Positions 1 through 10,343 of a stretch of DNA of 64,000 bases are shown piece after piece. The notes under the pieces were generated by a model. It made no database searches. It saw nothing but the letters and a program-made list of their open reading frames with translations, and was not told where the DNA came from. Every line of letters starts with the position of its first letter. The stretch's first letter is position 1. The translations under genes were made by a program, and so were the position numbers. Source of the DNA: Acanthosoma haemorrhoidale (taxonomy: Eukaryota; Arthropoda; Insecta; Hemiptera; Acanthosomatidae); contig CAKNEZ010000003.1 of the NCBI GenBank assembly GCA_930367205.1, positions 434,001 to 498,000 on the forward strand, written 5' to 3'.

Positions 1-290
1 TGGTCTTGGAATGATCAATAATTCACATTCGGTGTCTAAGGGTAGGTGAAAACCGTCCGGATCCCAAAGGTGAGTGTGAACCGGAGAGGAGGAGACTGGA
101 TTGCCGTGGGAGATGATACTAGGTAAACTTTGTAGGGCCACGGCAACCGCCGTCCGTGAGGGAAAGGTCCCTGCCACGGAGGTGCTAGTTTTAGCGAGAC
201 GTAGGCAGAGAATCCCACTAGGAAGGTGTGGGGTCTGACAACGCCGGACTAAAACATAGCAAGGTTAGGCAAGAAAGATGCGGAGTTAGT
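1..290 (-). repeat. LTR fragment, subfamily B (truncated by window edge)
   Basis: The sequence matches 58540-58815 in the same orientation and 46010-46300 in the opposite one. Shared landmarks include 'atcccaaaggtgagtgtgaac' here and near-identical text at the other two sites. The 58347 copy begins with TGTCGGG and follows the same early layout as the CsRn1-like LTRs, so I read this as the middle of a related LTR lying in reverse orientation. Its ends are not visible. Confidence 0.55.
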
Positions 291-414
291 TGAATAAGAA
301 AGCCATAGTTCGAGTAGAGAAGCAAGCACCAGTGCATAGAGAGAGAGAGAGCAGTGTTCCAGAGGAGAAGTTTCTCCTGAATGCACATAAAACAATATGT
401 GAAAAATGAACAAA

Positions 415-560
415 ATAAATGAATAAGAATTAAAAGTTCACTTCTCATCCTGCTATGGGCAGATGCATTTGAAGGAGGTTGGGTTACATAAATTAGATTT
501 GAGGTTTAACGTTATAACATGAATACAATTCTAGGTAATGGGGCTCACCTTCAGTTTGAA
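415..560 (-). repeat. Jockey-type 3' UTR fragment (family B)
   Basis: Read on the minus strand, this stretch resembles the 3' end of the degenerate Jockey copy at 45700-45840. Shared blocks include the region around 'gaaggtgagcc' and the later 'cctccttc.aatgca' block. A further copy lies at 44200-44350. It is a short relic without coding sequence. Confidence 0.45.
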
Positions 561-930
561 ATGTGGGAGAAAAACCCGGGATTAGGGCCTTCGAGCTGGC
601 CACTGACCGGTGGGAGTCTGGAAAGAGATAAAATGGGTAAGCCTGGGGAATTTGACTATTGCTGGGGGCCTAGTTGGTGTGGAGCTTAATTCCGTAATTT
701 GTTTATTGATCTGACTCCATAAATCTTAGAAGGTGTTTTGTGTGGCTATTATTAAATAAACACAACTGTTACATTTGTATTCACATTTATTAATCATAAT
801 TACATCACAGCAGCTCATGGCAACTACGACTCTAAACACAGCTCCTTGATAGCAACATATAACCATACAAAAAGGTAACGAACGACAGTGCTGTCACCAT
901 ATTCTAAAATATACAACATACAATATCCAA
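561..930. other. No recognisable gene
   Basis: AT-rich sequence between two repeat relics. No ORF, RNA gene or repeat was recognised. Confidence 0.5.
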
Positions 931-3118
931 ACATTTTTTTTTTTTTTTATCCTTAGCTCTTAAACTTATAAAAAATAGGATGTGGGAAAAATAAAGGAAA
1001 ATTATTTAGGGCTGATGAGTGCCTTTCACTAAAGAGAGTCCCCCATTTGAAGGATGTATGAGAAGGAGATAGGGTGTGGAATGCCTAAAAAGGCGGATGG
1101 ATTCAGGAAGGTAGTGAGAGTCTACCTAGGATTGAGCCTGAGCCAAGGGGTACCTAGGCAATGGATTTTAGTCGGAAAGCTTTGTAGAAAGCCTTGCCCG
1201 CCCCAGCAGGGGCCTGAAATAAGTCGCCCAGCTGTAATCCTGGCCCGCCCCGGCAGGGGCCTGAAATGAGTCAGCCTCTCGGCCGGAAGGTCAACCCTGC
1301 TTACACAGGTAGATGGGGTCATTGTGGCTTCGGTTGAATCGGCCTCGATCTCTTGGCTAAGTGTAGGTCGTTCAGTCATCGGGTTCTTATCGATCATCCT
1401 CCAGGCTTCAGTGGTCCAGCAGTGCTTCCATCTGACGGGCATTGGTGGCGGTTGAAGGTCGGAGAATAGTGGGTTGTGGCTATGTCTGAGTGAGTCGAAA
1501 AATTTGATGTGCCTTCTCTCGATAAAACCTTGAATGGTGAGCACTTCAAATTTTTTATGCATCTCGCCTGCCTTCATTCAGTCGAACGGGTTATGTTTGA
1601 GGGAGGTGCGAAGAACTCTGTTCTGAAATTGCTGGAGCGTTTGGAGAGTGTTAGAAGTCAGATACTTGAAGAGAGGGGTCCCATACATCAAAGCAGGTCT
1701 TAGGACGCTCTGGTATATCAGCAGCTTCAGGCGTACCGATAAAGCCGGGCTGTGAAGTAGGTGTCCGAGGCTGAAGAATTTCTTCCTAACACTCTTTAAT
1801 TTCTTGCCAAGATGCGTTGTGAACGACAAGTGCCTACCGAGGGTAATCCCGAGCTTTTTGCTAATAGGGCACTCTTTGCCGTCTAAGACGAAGGATTTCG
1901 GGAGCTTCTTTTTTCCGGATTTGTAACTGAATATAATTCCTTGCGTCTTGGCCGGGTTGACTTGAATGTGGACGGCATCGAATTTCTCGGCGATCCGTTG
2001 ACTAGCGCTCTCAGCAAATTTCAGGGCTCTGGAGGGATTGATGCTAGTGCTGTAAACACCTATATCGTCTGCATACGCGGATACTCGCAGTTGGGGTACG
2101 AGGCTCCTACGATGTGGGCGGTGTAAATATTGAACAGCAGAGGGCCTAGCACCGATCCTTGGGGGACACCGGCAGTGTAGTTTCTTCGGGTCGTAGACGT
2201 AGTGCCTATACGAACTGAAAATGTTTTGCCTGTAAGGTAGGATCTTATCAGGTTCTGCAGCTGATCCGAGAATTCATATTCCCTCAGACGTTGGAGTAGG
2301 ATGTAGTGGTCCACAGAGTCGAAAGCTTTCGAACACTCCAGAGAAATCATAGCGGTAGCTCTGTTGCTCCGGACGTTCGATGCGACGTGGTGTTGCAATC
2401 TCACCAGGTTGTTGTTCGCGCTTAAGCCTGTGCTAAAACCAGTCTGCTCTGGTGGGATGACTTTTTGTGACTCACAGTGCCCGGAGAGATGTGCGTGGAT
2501 GATTCTCTCGAACAGCTTCGAGAGTTGAGTCAGCAGACTGATGGGGCGGTAATGAGATGGCTCATAACCGCTCTTCGCTGGTTTCAGAAGAGGGATCACT
2601 ATAGTATGTTTTCAGTTCTGAGGGAAATAATGCAGCCTGAAGCAGGAGTTCAATATGTTGGTAATATACGAGATTCCTTTCCTCGGCAGCTGCTTCAGTA
2701 GGATGTTCTGGATCGAATCCTGCCCTGGTGTCTTCTTGCCAGTCGTTCTTCTAATGATAGCTGAGACTTGCCTGTGAGAGGTCCAGATATCGGTAGTGGT
2801 GGGAAGGGAGAGGTGGGGGGGGTCGAGGGCTCCTATTGGCTCGCCCTGGCCACGACTGACTTACTCTAGTGGGTCGCCAAGATGTCCGCTTGTTCGGGGG
2901 TAGTAAAGAACTGCCCGTTTACGGCCAGCCTTACACCGTTCCTTTTTGATTTGCAGGTCTTTACAAGCTTCTACAATTGCTTGTGGTCACCGTGGAGACT
3001 GGTGAGACGATCTTTCCAAATCGAGTTTTTCCACTGGGCCATCAGAGACTTAACTTGGTTTGTGAGAGAATTTAAAACCGGTTTTAAGTCCCTGTTTTTG
3101 GTCCTAAACCACCTGTTC
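931..3118 (-). mobile_element. Jockey-type LINE, family A, 5'-truncated
   Basis: A minus-strand non-LTR retrotransposon relic. A run of T at about 931-948 on the plus strand is its poly(A) tail. The 3' UTR (about 950-1280) is closely matched by 49230-49440, so the two copies belong to one family. The 3' UTR contains two copies of a 48-bp unit at 1191-1276 with the core 'cccgcccc.gcaggggcctga'. The 5' side ends abruptly at an LTR fragment at about 3119, so ORF1 and the endonuclease domain are missing. Confidence 0.8.
1280..2780 (-). pseudogene. Jockey-type reverse transcriptase (ORF2 fragment)
   Basis: Remnant of the reverse transcriptase that copies the LINE RNA at a nicked target. Minus-strand reading shows the RT motifs in order: 'HYRPISLL' and a lysine-rich approach, 'AFDSVDH', 'AGVPQGSVLGPLLFNIY', then the catalytic 'YADD' at about 2066-2081 in another frame, and the thumb/C-terminal 'VLRPALMYGTPLF'. 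A frameshift between about 2060 and 2110 separates the PQG and YADD blocks. Further stops lie upstream (2600-3118), where the linker between endonuclease and RT is only recognisable in pieces. There is no RNase H domain, as expected for the Jockey clade. It is clearly non-functional. The family call rests on motif spacing and the poly(A) tail. Confidence 0.8.
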
Positions 3119-3597
3119 GTACGCGAGACGGGTCTACATCTGCCAGTCATAAATCAGAGAGACCCTTACAGCCGCCAGGGGTTATTTATGACTGGAAGGG
3201 GACTCCGACTTAGCACATGCAGACCACAGGCTAAGTATTCCCGTCACTCCCCTGACTGATTACTTAGAACCGGCACGGTCCGTAACACATGTTAGGATCT
3301 CGCAGGCACTAAGCAACCTTTTTTGTTTCAGCCCCTCCATGGAAGTGAGGACATATTTAACGGAGGCGACTAGCCCAGGACGATCAGTCTTTCGCGGCCG
3401 TTACTCAGTGATACTTTGGTTCTGTTTGAACTCTGAAACTTTGACTTATTCTTTATGAATCCTCTGTACCTCTTGAACATAGTGTATTGTCGGGGCACAT
3501 ACCTATCGTAAATGGAGTCAGATATGTTATTAACTCGAACAATCCACACTTGTCACCAGTGCTAGGTGATCAGGCACCACTAGTGACATTTCCCGAC
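3119..3597 (+). repeat. CsRn1-like LTR fragment (5'-truncated)
   Basis: This matches the 3' three-quarters of the LTRs at 5230-5831 and 8454-9041. Shared landmarks are the 'cagtcataaat' start, the 'cacatgttaggatctcgcag' block and the terminal 'gacatttcccgaca' at 3584-3597. The first 110 bases or so are missing; the break coincides with the edge of the Jockey relic. Confidence 0.85.
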
Positions 3598-4383
3598 AGT
3601 CCCTACAGAGCGCGCTAAGATCGAAGATGCTTTGAGTTGTAACCTCCTGAATATGGGTGCTCTTGTTAAGACAATGGACAACACCTATTATCGACAATTG
3701 TATTGATTCAGGTTAGTTAAAAGTTTTATTGGTTTATTGTTATATTTGTAGCGCTAGCTAATGTGTACATATGTTTAATATTACCGTTCTAAACTGCATC
3801 TGCAAGTGTTTGATTTATAACCTGAGAACCTCCACCTCCATTTCTGGATTCGAAACTTACAAACGAATACAATGGAGACAAAGGCGAAATTTCATTTCAT
3901 CTCAGGAGCTGGTGAAATTCTAAAAGCACTGTAGTGAAAGTTACTACGATTCAGCTGGTTGGCCAAACGAAAAGTTTTTAATTTCCAAACGATAAACAGT
4001 CTAGCGCTCAGCATAAACAACTCTTCGATACTACAGTAGTGAAGAATGTGGTGAAGGGTTTGAGAATTCGAAACAAATTTCGAAAAATAGTGATAACAAT
4101 GACTGATGAGCTCAGCAAGATTTATTTAGATGTAGAAGGTAATGTAACATTTTATGATTAATATTTAGAAGAGGTTATACCTAACATAAACAATGCTATA
4201 ACAGGTACCATAGAAAAACATATGTGTTCTCGGGTTAAAGATATGGTTACAGACAAATTTAATGGTGAAAATTTAAATGCTAATGTATGGCTAAATTTAT
4301 TCGTTCAGGAGTGTGCTAGAGTGGGGGTTACTCAAGACAAATATGCAGAAACTCTAAGATTATTCTTAGAAAAGTCTGAGTAG
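3598..4383 (+). pseudogene. Gypsy-like gag leader and gag fragment (left arm of an inverted pair)
   Basis: A leader followed by a gag fragment starting at ATG 4099 and stopping at 4381-4383, with one in-frame TAA early in the frame. The peptide contains 'FNGENLNANVWLNLFVQE' and 'ETLRLFLEKS', which resembles the gag of the Gypsy element at 59493-60434 ('KQWIESFEKE', 'LMKLFFDKPS'). Gag forms the particle in which reverse transcription occurs. Nearly the whole segment is repeated in reverse at 34880-35660 on the other side of the Polinton. The fragment ends where the alignable gag continues on the right copy, so the left copy is internally truncated. Confidence 0.65.
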
Positions 4384-4426
4384 ATATAAAAGGTAGGTTG
4401 TGTAATTGTAAAATGACCTTGACCCA

Positions 4427-4504
4427 CTACAAGGGTGAGGGGGGGTGTTTACGCGGGCAGGAGGGGAACCTTGCCGGCCGAAGTCCACAGTTGAACAACC
4501 CCTG
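4427..4504 (+). other. Probable Gypsy polypurine tract and LTR start
   Basis: A purine run 'aagggtgaggggggg' is followed at 4446 by 'TGTTTACGCGGG'. The same arrangement, a G-rich tract then '(C/T)GTTTACGCGGG', recurs at 33992-34016. This is what a Gypsy polypurine tract joined to the first bases of a 3' LTR looks like. The LTR is cut off by the Polinton terminal repeat. Confidence 0.45.
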
Positions 4505-4833
4505 GGCCACGTCAAGATGGCATTGACTCTGTGGCGGCAATCCCCGCAGTTACGCCATTATGTCGTTGACCTCATGACGTAACCTGTGGCCAGAGCAGGG
4601 TGTCGTACACCTGGGGCAGTTGTTTTTTATTTACATAGTCGATGACTGTACAAGTAGGAACTTGAGGTATGAGCAGCCTGTGACGTGACGATGTCATTGA
4701 CTACGTGACGTCACCTGTGGTCTGAGGAGATGTGCCTGTAGTACCCCTCGGGGCAGTTGTTTTTTGTTTTAATTAGCTTTCGATTCTACTGCAGACAAGT
4801 AGGGATTTGAGGTATGAGCAATAATGCCTGAAA
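4505..4833. repeat. Polinton left terminal inverted repeat with internal sub-repeats
   Basis: This aligns in reverse complement with 33374-33700. Landmarks are 'gatggcattgactctgtgg' near the outer edge and 'acaagtaggaacttgaggta' further in. Within the repeat a unit of about 140 bp occurs twice: 'ggggcagttgtttttt' at 4613 and 4750, 'caagtagg' at 4651 and 4796, each ending 'ttgaggtatgagc'. Several near-palindromic 'acgtca/tgacgt' words are present. The inner edge is at about 4833, where the ATPase tail begins. Confidence 0.8.
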
Positions 4834-5229
4834 GGAATTGTTACATTCATTGTAGATATATAAAGAACAGTCATGACAATAATTGAACATTAACGATCAT
4901 AATCCCAAAAGTCACTCGCGAGATTATAAATACTAGCGAGATTTTAAAAAACAAATTTCGCTTATTGAAGCGTACTCTCCAGGATGTTGAAAAAGGTCGG
5001 CAAGAATTTTTTACACCCGTGCTCCAACCACTAGAAGATATTAAACAATCAATTAAGTTGTATGATAACAACCTGAATCGGTGGCGGTAGCTTTATCGCC
5101 ACCCAAGAAAGTAAAAAGGGGAGACATAGATGTTTGGAGTGAATCGCCAAATAAAAGCGATGTAGAGTCTGCTAATATTTACAGAAAGTCAACATTATTG
5201 CCAATAACAACACCTCACTACAAAAGAGC
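4834..5229 (+). pseudogene. ATPase 3' tail plus 5' part of conserved Polinton gene (DUF8207-like)
   Basis: The first 29 bases encode the last residues of the packaging ATPase (ending FIVDI-stop at about 4862), as at 15926-15954 on the other strand. Then follows the first third of a Polinton protein of unknown function. It includes 'LKRTLQDVEKGRQEFF' and continues to 5229, where a Ty3/Gypsy provirus interrupts it; the rest resumes at 9042. The codon at the equivalent of the start is ATA here but ATG in the minus-strand copy (about 15890). A frameshift lies near 5090. The peptide is charged and helical and may be a coiled coil. The alternative reading is that this is only a relic of a duplicated segment. 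Confidence 0.6.
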
Positions 5230-5831
5230 TGTGGCAATTCTTAGTATTTAAGGAAATCACCCTATACGCTATTGCAGATATATTATAAACAAAAGTAAAT
5301 TATTATAAATCTTTTAGCAATAAAGAAAACGCAGAAGCAAGTAACACGAGACGGGACGACGTCTGTCAGTCATAAATTAGAGAGACCCTTACAGCCGAGG
5401 CCTGCTGCCCTTAACACATGTAAACCACACGCTAAGTGGTCCTGTCAGCAGCCTGACCGATTACGGAGAATCGGCACGGTCCACACCACATGTTAGGATC
5501 TCGCAGGCACTAAGCAACCTTTTTGTTTCAGCCCCTCCGAGGAGGCGTGGGACATATTTAACGGAGGCAGCTAGCCCCGGACGATCAGTCTTTCGCGACC
5601 GTGATACTTACTTACTCAGTGATACTTGTTTCTGTTCGAACTCTGAAACTTTGACTTATTCTTTATGAATCCTCTGTACCTCTTGAACATAGTGCATTGT
5701 CAGGGCATATACCTATCAGAAATGGAGTCAGATATTAACGCCGACGATTGTCCAGGTTACAAACTTGAACAATTCGCACTTGTCACCAGGGCTAAAGTGA
5801 TTGGGCACTCCCCTAGTGACATTTCCCGACA
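5230..5831 (+). repeat. 5' LTR of CsRn1-like provirus
   Basis: Begins TGTGGCAATTC and ends TTTCCCGACA. It contains 'aataaag' at about 5321 and an 'atatttaa' TATA-like word at about 5561-5568, which is a plausible promoter region. The same LTR family is found, mostly in reverse, at 3119, 11693, 25015, 27329, 40172 and 63820. Confidence 0.92.
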
Positions 5832-5833
5832 AC

Positions 5834-5851
5834 TGGTGACCCCAACGTGAT
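5834..5851 (+). other. Primer binding site, tRNA-Trp type
   Basis: 'TGGTGACCCCAACGTGAT' starts two bases after the LTR. It is complementary to the 3' end of a typical eukaryotic tRNA-Trp with one mismatch. This primes minus-strand DNA synthesis. Use of tRNA-Trp is known for the CsRn1 clade. Confidence 0.8.
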
Positions 5852-5889
5852 CTTAGAAGATAAAAAAAACAAAAAAAAAAACTTTTCTT

Positions 5890-7927
5890 ATGATGGCCGA
5901 CCCACCAGCCTTGTCCGACGAAGCATGCCGTGCAACCTTACATGCCATTTCTCGGACGTGCAAACTGCCAGGGTTTCATGAAGAAGACCCAAGACTATGG
6001 AGCAAGATCTCTTCGTCCAAAGCCAAATCGGAGCATATTTACGCTCAGCTTCCGTTCAGGGAACTAACACAGGTCGCAGACCTAGCGTATTCTCCAAGCG
6101 ATAGTCCCTATGAAGACTTAAAGGCTAGCCTTATTGAAACATACAGCCAGAGCCACTACAGACGACTGATCCGGTTATTGGAAGAGACACACCTTGGAGA
6201 CCAGAAACCTTCACATCTCCTGCGTCAAATGCAGGCACTGGCAGGACCACGACCTTTGAGGACGTCATTTGAACCCTCTGGCTGCGCGCCTTGCCACACA
6301 GGGTCCGCGACATACTGGCATCACACTGCGAGGCGAAATTGTCGAAACTGACGTCGATAGCGGACAAAATCATGGACTTAAGTTCAGCTACCGCAATACA
6401 CACAGTCCAGCCCGCATCGACCCCCAAGGCCAGCCTGCCACGCTCCAGCTGTGACTGCCAGACAGCCATCGCACAACTCACCCAACAAGTAACCGTGCTG
6501 GCCAATTCAATGAGCAGACGAGAAGAAAGCAGGTCCGCTCAGCGATACCAGCGACCAAGACTAACTACCGAGTCTAATGGTAACGGCTTATGCACTTCCT
6601 GCCCACGACGTATGCGATACCTAAATTACATAGCCCAATTCACGACAGAGATACGCTATTGTAAGGGGGAGGACAGCGTCGTAGCGGATGCCCTCTCGCG
6701 TATAGAAGCCGTCTGTGTCCCAGAAAATTTTCAAAAATTACACACGGCTCAAGCAGAAGATCAAGAATTAACAGTCGTCAGGGAACAGAACGCCACATGC
6801 AGGTTAGAGCCCGTTAACATCCCCGGAAGTGACATTTCTCTCATTTGCGAGACCTCACTGGGGGAGCTAAGGCCGTACTTGCCTTCGGGCTTTCGAAGAT
6901 CAACCTTTGACCAGCTGCACAGCCTAAGCCACCCAGGAGTAAGAGCAAGTCGGAAAATGATGAGCCAGAGGTTTTCTTGGCCGGGTATGAACGCTGACGT
7001 GGCTCGATGGGCACGATGTTGTATAGCATGCCAGACCTCAAAAGTACACCGCCACACCATAACCCCTCCAGGGCAATTCACGGACGCAGGGAGGTTCGAG
7101 CACGTGCACATCGACCTCGTAGGACCCCTGCCAACTTCAGAAGGCAAGCGATACATCCTCACCATGATTGACCGAGCCACGGATGGCCTGAGGCAATTCC
7201 ACTTGGCAACATGGAAGCTACCACCGTAGCCGACGCCTTCTTTAGTGGCTGGATTGCCAGGTTCGGCACACCCATTCGAATAACGACTGACCAAGGCCGT
7301 CAGTTTGAATCAGACCTGTTCACGAGACTGATTCGCCTCCTGAGTGTCGAGAGAATACGGACTACCGCCTACCATCCACAGTCAAACGGCCGAATTGAAC
7401 GATGGCACCGCTCGCTGAAAACCGCACTAACCGCCCATTCACAACACCGTCAGTGGACGCGAAACCTACCAGCAGTCCTGCTCGGCCTACGAAGTGTAAT
7501 CAAAGAGGACCTAGGGTGCAGTGTCGCCGAGTGAACATACAAAAAACCCTTACGCTTTCCCGGAGAATATTTTACACCAACACAAGTAGATCTTGACGTT
7601 CGACGCAACATCACTCAACACCAGGAAGACACGAAGAAGACGTTTGTTAGCAAAGACCTCGACACCTGCACACACGTCTTCGTTCGACAAGAACACCGGC
7701 GTAGCCTCGAACCGGCTTATACTGGTCCGCACCCAGTAGTCAGCAGGAATAATAAAACCATAGTCATAATGGCAGATAATAAGGAGACTCGCATTTCCCT
7801 AGACCGTGTCAAGCTAGCTTATTTGCTAGACACCACCGAAAGTTTACCTACACCGGGTGAACCAGAGGAATTAGGAAACACTCCACCACCATACCTCTAC
7901 ACGAGAAGTTCGGTAGCGCGACGGTAA
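5890..7927 (+). pseudogene. gag fused in frame to RNase H tail and integrase
   Basis: The ATG at 5890 opens a gag of the CsRn1/Kabuki type ('PGFHEEDPRLW', 'LLEETHLGDQKPSHLLRQM'). A frameshift near 6270 moves it into the frame 6291-7229. At about 6600 gag passes directly into the last strand of RNase H ('DSVVADALSRIE'), so protease and RT are gone but the frame is kept. Integrase follows: an HHCC zinc finger (LHSLSHP ... CCIAC), first Asp in 'VHIDLVGPLP', a frameshift near 7195, second Asp in 'TTDQGRQF', and Glu in 'HPQSNGRIERW'. One in-frame TGA lies at 7532-7534, and the reading then continues to TAA at about 7927. The product could not support reverse transcription or integration alone. Confidence 0.88.
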
Positions 7928-8453
7928 ATATTAAATAGACATTACTGATAAAATATAAGTTAATTTTTTTTTTAGTTGTTTCGAAATATACGCTATAATA
8001 TTTTTTATTTATATTAGGACCTAAGTTACCACTTGTTACTGTAAGTCATTTTATATATTTTTGTTATTTCTCGTTCGTAAATGTTAACAGCGATCAATAG
8101 ACCACAACAATTGTAAAATAATGTTAGTCAAACGTGTATGTAAATATGTATATCTTAATAGTTGCGACTGTTTGTAGTGGTTACATTTTAATTAGCTAAC
8201 TGGGTCTGTTATCAAGTAAAATGTTGATTCTTTTATTGCCATTCAGGTAAAAGATAAAATTTTTTTTTAAGGAAAGAGCTATTTAATTGTTTATTAGAAT
8301 AATTGTTCTACAAATAATGTCCAATGTACACAAAAGTGTAAGCGTTTAAGAAAAAATTGATAGACATATGTTTGTATTATGTACGTTTTTATTACGCAAT
8401 GTAATTCAATATAAGAAAACTGTCAAACTTGTATAGGGCAATTTGGGGGCGAT
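7928..8453 (+). other. Provirus 3' untranslated region
   Basis: AT-rich sequence between the integrase stop and the 3' LTR. There is no ORF of note and no clear purine tract; the bases just before the LTR read 'gtatagggcaatt'. Confidence 0.6.
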
Positions 8454-9041
8454 TCTTAGTATTTAAGGAAATCACCCTATACGCTATTGCAGATATATTA
8501 TAAACAAAAGTAAATTATAATAAATCTTTTAGCAATAAAGAAAACGCAGAAGCAAGTAACACGAGACGGGACGACGTCTGTCAGTCATAAATTAGAGACC
8601 TTTACAGCCCAGGCCTGCTGCCCTTAACACATGTAAACCACAGGCTAAGTGGTCCTGTCAGCAGCCTGACCGATTACTGAGAATCGGCACGGTCCTCACC
8701 ACATGTTAGGATCTCGCAGGCACTAAGCAACCTTTTTGTTTCAGCCCCTCTGAGGAGGCGTGGGACATATTTAACGGAGGCAGCTAGCCCCGGACGACCA
8801 GTCTTTCGCGACCGTTACTCAGTGATACTTGCTTCTGTTCGAACTCTGAAACTTTGACTTATTCTTTATGTATCCTCTGTACCTCTTGAACATAGTGCAT
8901 TGTCGGGGCACATACCTATCAGAAATGGAGTCAGATATTAACGCCGACCTGGAACGATTGTCCAGGCTACAAACTTGAACAATTCGCATTTGTCACCAGG
9001 GCTAGAGTGATTGGGCACTCCCCTAGTGACATTTCCTGACA
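8454..9041 (+). repeat. 3' LTR of CsRn1-like provirus
   Basis: Direct partner of 5230-5831, beginning TGGGGGCGATTC and ending TTTCCTGACA. It differs from the 5' LTR by scattered substitutions and short indels, so the insertion is not very recent. Confidence 0.92.
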
Positions 9042-9859
9042 GAGCTATAAAAATTTCATCAAATGAAACAAAAACTAGTACTCCGCTATCTCATTTAACG
9101 GTTCCCGTTCACGATTCATCATCACCAAAAATGGAGGAGGATGAGTTTGTGACTGATGATCCACTATCAGAACAAGTTAAAGAATATGCTAAAACTCCAA
9201 AGGGAGAAGCCGAATTCGAGGAGCACCTTGGCGCATTTGGAAACCTCCAAAGAAAATACTTAGATAAGATGTTGAAAGTTGCTAAGTCACATGAATCTCC
9301 TTACGGTATTGGAGTCATGCCTTCCGGACGATTAGCCATTGGCGACTCGACTGATGTTCAGCTTTTTAAGAACAGTGATGATATAAGTATTAACGACGTG
9401 GTTTATGAAGGAACGTCAGGATTACTGCTGCTACTCTACTTGAAAAATCCCAAAGATTATACCGAGTCCGACTTGGATAATTATAAGAATATTTTACTCT
9501 CGACCAATGCTCACAAAAAAGGATACAGTGAGGAACAGGGGGTATTAGGAAATAGATCTGATAAATATAGAAATATAATATCAAAGATATTTCCATCGCA
9601 AACTTTAAAACCTCGCCCCTCTTCCTCCGCATCGCCAGGTCCGAGTAGGCTGTCTTTACTCCGTTCTCACACTTATAAACAGGAAACTGGTCATATGATG
9701 AGAGCGGATAAACCTCTGTACGAGTATTGGAACGATCCTAACGAACTAGTTGATCGTCTTAGGCTGTTATTGTCTTCAAGTCATGCCGGACATGAAGGAC
9801 ATCAAAACGAAATAGAATCGATAATTGAAGAGCTACGAGAAGAAAATATAATATATTAA
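9042..9859 (+). pseudogene. Conserved Polinton gene (DUF8207-like), 3' two-thirds
   Basis: Continuation of the gene interrupted at 5229, open from the provirus edge to TAA at 9857-9859. The reading includes an acidic stretch, a helical region ('EFEEHLGAFGNLQRKYLDKM') and a conserved core ('GTSGLLLLLYLKNPKDY', 'NILLSTNAHKKGYSEE', 'KYRNIISKIFPSQ'). I recall this core from proteins found repeatedly in arthropod Polintons and annotated as a domain of unknown function; the name DUF8207 is from memory. It has no recognised catalytic motif. It sits upstream of the fibre-like and integrase genes with 34 bp to the next start, so it probably belongs to the same transcription unit. Its 5' third was cut off by the provirus. 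Confidence 0.75.
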
Positions 9860-9893
9860 GATTTACATTTAGATTTCCACAATCAGTATAATC

Positions 9894-10343
9894 ATGACGA
9901 TAAACAAGTTCGGAACCCACATAGCGTCAAAGCATTCAAAGCACAAATACCATAATTTTCCCTTTAGCTTATTAAAGTCTGAGAAGGACATCGATGCACG
10001 TTATTTGCGAATAATCAATACTGCAAATCCAGTCGCTGCTCGCGACGCCGTCAATAAAATGTATTGTAATAATTTATCAGTTTACTATAGCGATTTAAAA
10101 AATTGGCCTGGTAATTATATAGATGGAAAAGGAAAAAGACTCGTAAACTTTGCACAACCTATAGATGGATCTGATGTTGTTACCGAAAATTATTTAAACA
10201 GTGTTGCTTTAACTTTGGAATCAGATAGGTATGGCTGTGCTGGCAAGAAAATAGCAAACGTGGGTGAGCCTGTAGAGGAAGCTGATGCGGTCACGCTCGG
10301 TTCTCTTAAAAAAATACTTGAAAAGAAGTTACAATTAGAATAA
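9894..10343 (+). CDS. Fibre-like repeat protein of Polinton
   Basis: An intact 149-residue ORF. Its striking feature is a motif of about 20 residues present three times: 'IINTANPVAARDAVNKMY' (about residues 40-57), 'LVNFAQPIDGSDVVTENYL' (about 83-101) and 'IANVGEPVEEADAVTLGSL' (about 120-138). The consensus, I-x-N-x-x-x-P-x-x-x-x-D-A-V-T, resembles the repeat of trimeric phage tail fibres and fibre shafts. A role in host attachment or as a trimeric spike is therefore plausible, but that is inference. The gene lies 34 bp after the DUF8207-like gene, and its stop codon is immediately followed by the integrase ATG, which indicates tight co-organisation. No signal peptide or membrane segment is seen. 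Confidence 0.72.
   Translation: MTINKFGTHIASKHSKHKYHNFPFSLLKSEKDIDARYLRIINTANPVAARDAVNKMYCNNLSVYYSDLKNWPGNYIDGKGKRLVNFAQPIDGSDVVTENYLNSVALTLESDRYGCAGKKIANVGEPVEEADAVTLGSLKKILEKKLQLE

Larger units (their letters stand above)
5230..9041 (+). mobile_element. CsRn1-like Ty3/Gypsy provirus, internally deleted
   Basis: Two direct LTRs (5230-5831 and 8454-9041) begin TG and end CA and flank a gag-integrase core. The 4-bp target duplication GAGC is present at 5226-5229 and 9042-9045. The primer site matches the 3' end of tRNA-Trp, which is characteristic of the CsRn1 group. Protease, reverse transcriptase and most of RNase H are deleted. The insertion splits the conserved Polinton gene, so it is younger than the Polinton. 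Confidence 0.92.

Noticed and set aside
3598..4383. Outer part of the Polinton terminal inverted repeat
   Set aside because: The inverted segments encode Gypsy gag and end beside polypurine/LTR-like sequence; the Polinton repeats proper start at about 4505.
5834..5851. tRNA gene fragment
   Set aside because: It is only the 18-base primer site beside an LTR; no tRNA body is present.
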